Assembly: GCF_051388915.1 (NCBI RefSeq)
Contig: NZ_JBPKBH010000007.1
Span: forward strand, 442,169 to 506,168
Source: Yinghuangia sp051388915
GTDB taxonomy: Bacteria; Actinomycetota; Actinomycetes; Streptomycetales; Streptomycetaceae
Direction: 5' to 3'
Length of the DNA stretch: 64,000 bases
Below the pieces are notes generated by a model that saw only the letters and a program-made list of their open reading frames with translations, did no database searches and was not told the DNA's origin. Numbering within the stretch: position 1 is the first letter of the stretch; each line of letters opens with the position of its first letter. The position numbers were made by a program, and so were the translations under genes. This document shows, one piece after another, positions 58,811 to 64,000 of this stretch.

Positions 58811-61369
58811 ATGCACATGGATCCGGAAACCGACATGGTCGTCACCGCGAGAGTGAGCGCCACGTTCGCCCCTGAGGGCCGTTCGGTGGCTGCCGCGCGA
58901 TCCTTCGTACGCCAGACCCTGACCGAGTGGGACGCCGCGGGCGTCGTGGACGACGCCGTACTGCTCGTCAGCGAACTTGTGACGAACGCCATCGTGCACG
59001 CCGGCACGGCCACCGAGGTGTCCTGCGTGCGGTACGACTCGGCCGTCCAGGTCGAGGTCGTCGACCGCTACCCGACCCTGGAGCTGCCGGCCCCCGTGGG
59101 GGTCTTCGACGCGGACGACGAGAGCGGCCGCGGGCTCTTCCTGTCCGCGTCGATCGCCTCGGCGTGGGGCGTGGAGTACACCAAGTCCGTCAAACAGGTG
59201 TGGTTCCGGCTCGACCTGCCGGACGGTGGATCCGCCACCAGCCTCGCCGGACCCACGCTGCCGACGCACGTGCTGCCAGGCGCGGACACACCCGTCCGGG
59301 TCGCGGTCGTGCACGCCGACGCCCACCAGCGCGTGACGCACTGGAACGTGGACGCCGCCGACCTGTTCGGCCGCTCGGCCCAGGACGCGGTGGGCATGCG
59401 CCTGTCGGAACTGGTCGACTGGCCGCACACCCCCGACAACTCGGATGCCGACCTCCCCTTCGCCGCGATGCTCGAACTCTCGCGCTGGCAGGGGATGTAC
59501 GACATCCGGCACGGCGAAGGCCGCCCCGTGCGCGTGTTCGCCTCGCACGTACGCCTGCGCGACGCGTCCGACAACCCGCAGCTCGTGCTGCTGGCGGTCC
59601 CGGCCCGGGCCCGGGCGGTGCTGGAGAACCGCGCCGCGGCGGCCGCCGGGCGCACGCCGGTACCGCCGCCGACCGACTCGGAATGGGACGGTCTGGAGGG
59701 CACGAACCGCCCCGGCCTCGACGACCTGCTCCAGCGCGCCATCGAGCGCGCCCGCGACCTCCTCGACGGGGACGCGGCGTTCGTGCTCATCGCCACGGAC
59801 GACGAGAGCGAGATGGAGGTCCGCGCCACCACCGGCCTCGGATCCGCGCAGCAGCGGTTCGCCCGGGTACCGGTGGAGACCACGACGGGCCGATTCGGCA
59901 CCGCGCGCATGCCCGCGGTCCACGACGACGCCGAGGCCGTGCGTGACGCGGTCCCGCTCCTCGCCGACACCGTGATGCGCTCGGCCGTGACCGCCCCGCT
60001 CAAGGTCGAGGGCCGGCTGACCGGCACGCTCGGCGTCGCGTCGGAATCCTCGTCGCACTTCGACAACGACGCCGCGGCCCGCCTGCAACGTGCCGCCGAC
60101 CGCATCTCGCTGTCCGTGGAAAGCGCGCGGCTGTCCGAGCTCGAACGGGTCCGCCGCGGCTCGCTGTCGTTCCTCGCCGAGGCTTCCGACCTGCTCGCGG
60201 GCACCCTCGACCCGGAAATGACGCTGGCGATGGTCGCGCAGATCGTGGTGCCCCGGCTGGCGACGTGGTGTGCCGTGCACACGATCGGCGAGGGTCACGA
60301 TCCGGTCCTGAGCTGTGTGTGGCACACCGACGAGATGCGCATCGACGACCTCCGGGAGTTGTTGGACCAGGCGGAGCCGCCGCGCGCCCACCCGACACCG
60401 GGTGCGCGCGCGTGGCCGGGACTTCGGCGCCTCGGCGCTGAGGCCGCGGCACAGCACGAGGATCTGGTCACCGGTGAGGCGGTCTCGCTGCCGCTGGTCG
60501 CCCGGGGCCGCGGCATCGGCATGCTGACGCTGGGCAACGCGACCGGCGAGCGGTTCCGACGCGAAACCCTGGAACTCGCCGAGGACCTGTCCCGCCGGGC
60601 CGCGCTGGCGATGGACAACGCCCGCCTGTACTCCGAACGCAGCGCCACCAGCCAGGCGTTGCAGCGCAGCCTCCTGCCGCCGGACCTGCCGCAGGTGCCG
60701 GGCCTGGACATCGAGGTCGTCTACCAGGCGTCCGGCGAGAGCAACGAAGTCGGCGGCGACTTCTACGACTTGTTCACCATCAACCCCGACCTGTGGGGCT
60801 TCGCGATCGGCGATGTCTGCGGCACGGGCCCCGAGGCGGCGGCCGTCACCGGCCTCGCCCGGCAGGCGCTGCGCCTGCTGGCCCGCGAGGGGATGCCGGT
60901 ACCGGCGGTGTTGCAGCGGCTCAACACCGCAATCCTCGACGAGGGTCCGCGCAGCCGCTTCCTGACCCTGCTGCACGGCCACATCACCCACCGCGACGGC
61001 GGCGGCGTACGCCTCAACCTGGTGTCGGCGGGCCACCCCCTTCCGCTCCGGCTGCGCCCCGACGGGCAGGTCGAACAAGTGGCGACACCCCAGCCGTTGC
61101 TGGGTGTCCTGGACGAACTGGACCTGGTCTCCGAAGTCGTCGACCTCGATCCGGGCGACGTACTGCTGTGTGTCACCGACGGCGTCACCGAACGGCGCGA
61201 GGGCAGCCGCATGCTGGGCGAGGACGGCCTCGCCACCGTCCTGGCCGGATGCACCGGCCTCACGGCCGGCGCGGTGGCGGCCCGCGTCCACCGAGCCGTC
61301 GAGGCCTTCGCCGCGGAACCTGCCCGCGACGACATGGCCATCGTCGTGCTCCGGGTCGCGGAAACCTGA
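58811..61369 (+). CDS. osaC: OsaC: anti-sigma-like ATPase, PAS, GAF and PP2C phosphatase
   Basis: An 852-residue soluble regulator. Domain order: RsbW-like HATPase (about 10-145, N-box SELVTNAIVHAG); PAS (about 160-270, VAVVHADAHQRVTHWNVDAADLFGRS); a GAF (about 300-430); a second GAF (about 440-620); and SpoIIE/RsbU-type PP2C (640-852, EVGGDFYD, GDVCGTGPEA, VLLCVTDGVTE, RDDMAIVVLR). In S. coelicolor OsaC is needed to return SigB activity to baseline after osmotic stress. It is divergent from osaAB. ATG 58811 is used; 58817 is an alternative. Confidence 0.9.
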   Translation: MHMDPETDMVVTARVSATFAPEGRSVAAARSFVRQTLTEWDAAGVVDDAVLLVSELVTNAIVHAGTATEVSCVRYDSAVQVEVVDRYPTLELPAPVGVFDADDESGRGLFLSASIASAWGVEYTKSVKQVWFRLDLPDGGSATSLAGPTLPTHVLPGADTPVRVAVVHADAHQRVTHWNVDAADLFGRSAQDAVGMRLSELVDWPHTPDNSDADLPFAAMLELSRWQGMYDIRHGEGRPVRVFASHVRLRDASDNPQLVLLAVPARARAVLENRAAAAAGRTPVPPPTDSEWDGLEGTNRPGLDDLLQRAIERARDLLDGDAAFVLIATDDESEMEVRATTGLGSAQQRFARVPVETTTGRFGTARMPAVHDDAEAVRDAVPLLADTVMRSAVTAPLKVEGRLTGTLGVASESSSHFDNDAAARLQRAADRISLSVESARLSELERVRRGSLSFLAEASDLLAGTLDPEMTLAMVAQIVVPRLATWCAVHTIGEGHDPVLSCVWHTDEMRIDDLRELLDQAEPPRAHPTPGARAWPGLRRLGAEAAAQHEDLVTGEAVSLPLVARGRGIGMLTLGNATGERFRRETLELAEDLSRRAALAMDNARLYSERSATSQALQRSLLPPDLPQVPGLDIEVVYQASGESNEVGGDFYDLFTINPDLWGFAIGDVCGTGPEAAAVTGLARQALRLLAREGMPVPAVLQRLNTAILDEGPRSRFLTLLHGHITHRDGGGVRLNLVSAGHPLPLRLRPDGQVEQVATPQPLLGVLDELDLVSEVVDLDPGDVLLCVTDGVTERREGSRMLGEDGLATVLAGCTGLTAGAVAARVHRAVEAFAAEPARDDMAIVVLRVAET

Positions 61370-61706
61370 GCACCTGAGCACCTGAGCCGCTGTCGTCGAG
61401 TTGCGTGTCCTGACCGCGCGTTGCCGGATGTCGGCGGCGACCGTCCGGGCACCGACGTTGTCACCCCCATGGCTGCGGTGGCCGGGCGGGGGGGGGNNNN
61501 NNNNNNNNNNNNNNNNNNNNNNNNNNNNNNNNNNNNNNNNNNNNNNNNNNNNNNNNNNNNNNNNNNNNNNNNNNNNNNNNNNNNNNNNNNNNNNNNNNNN
61601 NNNNNNNNNNNNNNNCGCGCCCGAGGGGGTGGTCGGGCGCGCCCGGGCCTGAAGGTGCTCCCCCGTCGCCGGCGCCCAAGGGAGAGGAGGCGGTGTCGGG
61701 GCGCCT
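61370..61706. other. Convergent spacer with assembly gap (119 N at 61497-61615)
   Basis: After the osaC stop, GAGCACCT is repeated three times. A poly-G run (61488-61496) borders the Ns, suggesting an artefact. To the right, CGCGCCCG (61616-61623) pairs with CGGGCGCG, a possible bidirectional terminator for osaC and the AbiEi-like gene. Genes hidden in the gap cannot be excluded but would have to be tiny. Confidence 0.6.
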
Positions 61707-62777
61707 TCAGGCCGCTTGTCGGGCAGGCTCGGGGCCTGCGGATGAACGGGTCATGAGTTCGTGGCGCACGTGGGCGACCACAGTGTCGGGGTGAGCGGTG
61801 GCTTCGCCTGGGCCGCACTCGACGACGCGCCAGGTGGCACCGCCGATGCTGCGGCTGCGGACTCGGATGTCGGGGATGCTCTCGTGTCTTGACGGCGCCG
61901 CGCGGGGGCGATGGGCCGGCGGTGCCTCGGTCGACGTTTCGATCGACGTCTTGGTCGGCACTTTGGTCGGTGCGACGGGGGGAGTCGGCAGTTCGGAGGT
62001 CCCGTCCGGCGCGGGGTGTTTCCGCGGTGGTTCCACGTCCGCCGCGAGGTGGAGGTCCGGCCACGCGAGTGTGAAGCGGTGCAGCACGCGGCCGAAGGCG
62101 GACATCACCCGCCAGCCGGGTTCCGCGGGCGGCACCCCCGCCGCCACGAGGGAGAGCCGTAGCCGGGTCTCCTCCGGTCCGGTGCTGCCGGCATCCGCCA
62201 GGCGTACGGCCTCGATCAGGCGCCGTACTCCGGCGAACCCTGCGAACCTTCCTGCCATGGACTCCAGTTGGCGTTTGGTGACCTGCCGCTGATGCAGGAA
62301 GGCGTCCAGGATCGCGACGGCCTCGGGGAGCGGTTCGGTGCGGGCGATGTCGGCGGCGGTACGCAGCGGCGTCGTGACCTGCACACCCGCGATCGTGGTC
62401 ACCTCCCCTTTCTCGAAGTTCCGGATCCGTCCCAGGCATCCGCCGCGGCGGGGCAAGGTGGCCCCTGACGGCACGGCGAACTCGGCCGGGTGGGGCCTGC
62501 CGTTTTCGTCGTGCGTCCCGGCGGCGCCGATCCCCCATATCCACGCGGCGGTCCGCCCGCAGATGACGGCACCGGGCAGGAAGGCGGCGACCGCCTTGGC
62601 GCGGAGCGTGGGGGTGTCGGGCATGTGGCTGCCGACGTACACCCCCTGGACCACACGTCGGACGTCGCCGTTGCGCAGCCACCTCCTGAGCACCGCCAGA
62701 CTGAAGCCGCGGTCCGCGGCCTGTGCGGCGGTGAAGGGCTTGGAGAACAGGTCTGTGAGATCGATGTCGCCGGGCAT
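61707..62777 (-). CDS. AbiEi antitoxin-domain/DUF559-type protein
   Basis: A 356-residue protein. The N-terminal winged-helix (residues 8-50, FSKPFTAAQAADRGFSLAVLRRWLRNGDVRRVVQGVYV) resembles the AbiEi family of type IV antitoxins. The central region VICGRTAAWIWGIG...TTPLRTAADIARTEPLPEAVAILDAFLHQRQVT fits the common actinobacterial AbiEi_3/DUF559 architecture. The C-terminal nuclease-like part looks altered by a Pro/Thr/Lys-rich insert (about 250-300). No AbiEii toxin gene is adjacent. ATG 62777 is chosen: CAAACT lies six bases upstream (leaderless pattern). Confidence 0.65.
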   Translation of the reverse strand: MPGDIDLTDLFSKPFTAAQAADRGFSLAVLRRWLRNGDVRRVVQGVYVGSHMPDTPTLRAKAVAAFLPGAVICGRTAAWIWGIGAAGTHDENGRPHPAEFAVPSGATLPRRGGCLGRIRNFEKGEVTTIAGVQVTTPLRTAADIARTEPLPEAVAILDAFLHQRQVTKRQLESMAGRFAGFAGVRRLIEAVRLADAGSTGPEETRLRLSLVAAGVPPAEPGWRVMSAFGRVLHRFTLAWPDLHLAADVEPPRKHPAPDGTSELPTPPVAPTKVPTKTSIETSTEAPPAHRPRAAPSRHESIPDIRVRSRSIGGATWRVVECGPGEATAHPDTVVAHVRHELMTRSSAGPEPARQAA

Positions 62778-62848
62778 GCGCTCAGTTTGGGCACCGGCGG
62801 ACGACGGCGCCTCGCGTCGTCCACAGGTGCGCTCCGGTACTCCGCTCA

Positions 62849-63544
62849 TCACACCGGCCGCTGGTCCCAAGGCAGTTCCCCGCCCCCGATCTCCGGCGGG
62901 GCGGCGGGAACAGCCGGCTTGAAAGGCTTCGGCTTACCCGGGTTGGTCGACTTGCCCGGGTTGGCCGGCTTACCCGGCTCAGCGGGCTTGATCGCGGCGG
63001 CGGGCTTCGCGGGCTTCGTCGGCTTGGTGGTCGCCGCGGGCTTGACGGGCTTCGTCGGCTTGACCGTGTTCGTGGGCGTCGTCGGCTTGGTGGGCGGCTT
63101 GGTCGCGGGCTTGGTGGGCTTGGCGGGCTTGGCCGCCGACTTGCCGCAGCCCTTCTTCGCCCGGTACAGCACCTTCCAGGTCGCCGGATCGGTGTAGCCG
63201 GTCTCGGCGACCTTGTTGCACTTCTGCACCCAAAGCACCGCGCGCGTGGTCTCCGGACCGTAGATCCCCGACACGTCGAACTTCTTCGAGTAAGCCGAGC
63301 GCGTGGTGATCAGGCACTGCACCTGGGCCACCGCCTCGCCCTCCGAGCTCTCCCCCAGCTCCGGACGGAAGTCCTGCGGCACGAAGTTGCACCGCGGCGC
63401 CGCGGCGGACGGCGTGGCGGCCGCGTGGGCGGACGCACCCGCACTGGGGGCGACGATGCCGGCGCCGGCCGCCACGACTCCGGACAGCATGATCACCGCG
63501 GCGCGCGTACGGCTGCGACGGGCGGTACGGGAGATGGGACGCAT
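62849..63544 (-). CDS. Secreted peptidoglycan-binding-like protein with Lys/Pro-rich tail
   Basis: A 231-residue exported protein. A signal peptide occupies residues 1-42 (RTRAAVIMLSGVVAAGAGIVAPSAGASAHA). Residues 50-135 resemble a PG_binding_1 repeat (SKKFDVSGIYGPETTRAVLWVQKCNKVAETGYTDPATWKVLY), with cysteines that may form disulfides. Residues 136-225 are Lys/Pro/Ala/Thr repeats (PTKPATKPPTKPTTPTN...), likely a disordered wall-spanning tail. AGGAGG is four bases before ATG 63544. Its first codons and upstream region are repeated in 63616-63716 by an assembly join. Confidence 0.75.
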   Translation of the reverse strand: MRPISRTARRSRTRAAVIMLSGVVAAGAGIVAPSAGASAHAAATPSAAAPRCNFVPQDFRPELGESSEGEAVAQVQCLITTRSAYSKKFDVSGIYGPETTRAVLWVQKCNKVAETGYTDPATWKVLYRAKKGCGKSAAKPAKPTKPATKPPTKPTTPTNTVKPTKPVKPAATTKPTKPAKPAAAIKPAEPGKPANPGKSTNPGKPKPFKPAVPAAPPEIGGGELPWDQRPV

Positions 63545-63716
63545 GGCTCCTCCTGAGCGTCGTGCCGCGGGTCGGTTCCCGGGGCACGGCTGACGCTACG
63601 GAGCTCCCAATCGGNTGCGACGGGCGGTACGGGAGATGGGACGCATGGCTCCTCCTGAGCGTCGTGCCGCGGGTCGGTTCCCGGGGCACGGCTGACGCTA
63701 CGGAGCTCCCAATCGG
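63514..63716. repeat. Exact 101-bp duplication around a single N (assembly join)
   Basis: 63514-63614 and 63616-63716 are identical over 101 bases, separated by one N at 63615. The unit includes the RBS and first codons of the secreted protein gene. The pattern is that of two contigs joined without merging their overlap. Confidence 0.9.
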
Positions 63717-63925
63717 ACACGGAGAAAGCAGATCATCACACCAACACGCGGCGATTCGCCGGAATTGCCACGGTACTTCAGCCATGAATGCACCCGCCGC
63801 GCCGGAGGTCCCAACCGTCTTCCCCAATCGGCGCGGCCGCGGCAACGCACTACCGGTCGCCGACACGCCTGCCCGTGGAACCGGGATCGCATGATCACCC
63901 GGCGCGGAGCCGGCAGGGGCAACAG

Positions 63926-64000
63926 CTAGTGCTGTGACCGGAAACGTTGACCGGGTTGCCGGGTGATCAGGCTGCGTTGAGGAGAGGGCGTCCGCCGTAG
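63926..64000 (-). mobile_element. Possible insertion sequence edge with transposase C-terminus
   Basis: On the - strand the last bases encode YGGRPLLNAA followed by TGA (stop at 63967-63969), a C-terminal ending I associate with actinobacterial IS5-like transposases. The region beyond the stop (about 63926-63966, beginning CTAGTGCTGTGACCGG) would then be the terminal inverted repeat, next to a CTAG target. Only 11 codons are visible, so the call is tentative. The stretch 63717-63925 holds nothing recognisable besides the promoter side of the secreted protein gene. Confidence 0.4.

Noticed and set aside
63616..63716. A second start region or small ORF upstream of the secreted protein gene
   Set aside because: It is an exact copy of 63514-63614 across a single N and carries no independent coding capacity.

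Overview
The window is high-GC DNA from an actinobacterium. GTG starts are frequent, several genes look leaderless (a TANNNT-like hexamer about six bases before ATG/GTG), and the gene content is typical of the Streptomyces group: glnA/glnE/glnA2, ClgR, an osaABC osmoadaptation locus and a glutamine-dependent NAD synthetase. It comes from a draft assembly: there are four N gaps and one single-N join. Two of these joins carry duplicated flanks, which I read as assembly artefacts.

Left third (1-29.2 kb): an RDD membrane protein; glnA with a full GlnR box; an NmrA-like reductase; a DUF5954 protein; an XRE-regulator/pirin pair; a secreted CocE-like hydrolase; a PAP2 phosphatase; glnE; a TetR regulator; glnA2 (a GlnA2-type gamma-glutamylpolyamine synthetase relative without the adenylylation tyrosine); a carboxymuconolactone decarboxylase/ECF41 sigma pair with its own ECF41-type promoter; nadE; a fused acyl-CoA dehydrogenase; an amidase; an EEP-family phosphatase; a MFS pump with its TetR regulator; panB; an M50 peptidase; and an AI-2E family transporter. 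GlnR box, GlnA and its adenylylating enzyme GlnE make this a nitrogen-assimilation neighbourhood.

Middle (29.2-34.5 kb): a short accessory-looking stretch with a DUF1330 protein divergent from a MarR/MFS operon, then a large DUF4132 protein.

Right half (34.5-61.4 kb): a conserved block of genome maintenance and stress genes. It holds DUF3046, an Lhr-type helicase, a Nei-like glycosylase, a lipoprotein, an SDR, clgR, cinA, pgsA, rimO, a RodZ-like HTH protein, ftsK, osaB, osaA (cytosolic hybrid kinase with ten tandem HAMP-type units) and divergent osaC (anti-sigma-like ATPase, PAS, GAF and PP2C phosphatase). From memory, the left part corresponds to the SCO22xx region of S. coelicolor and this part to the SCO57xx region, so the window would span a rearrangement relative to that species.

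Right end (61.4-64 kb): a protein with an AbiEi-like antitoxin domain, a secreted peptidoglycan-binding-like protein with a Lys/Pro-rich tail, and what looks like the edge of an insertion sequence.

No tRNA, rRNA, CRISPR array or biosynthetic gene cluster was seen. The most distinctive signals are the self-contained ECF41 module, the ten-unit HAMP kinase, a strong SD plus 8-codon ORF placed directly before a 20-bp terminator stem upstream of the glycosylase gene, a shared dyad operator upstream of an amidase and an SDR, and the fused acyl-CoA dehydrogenase.
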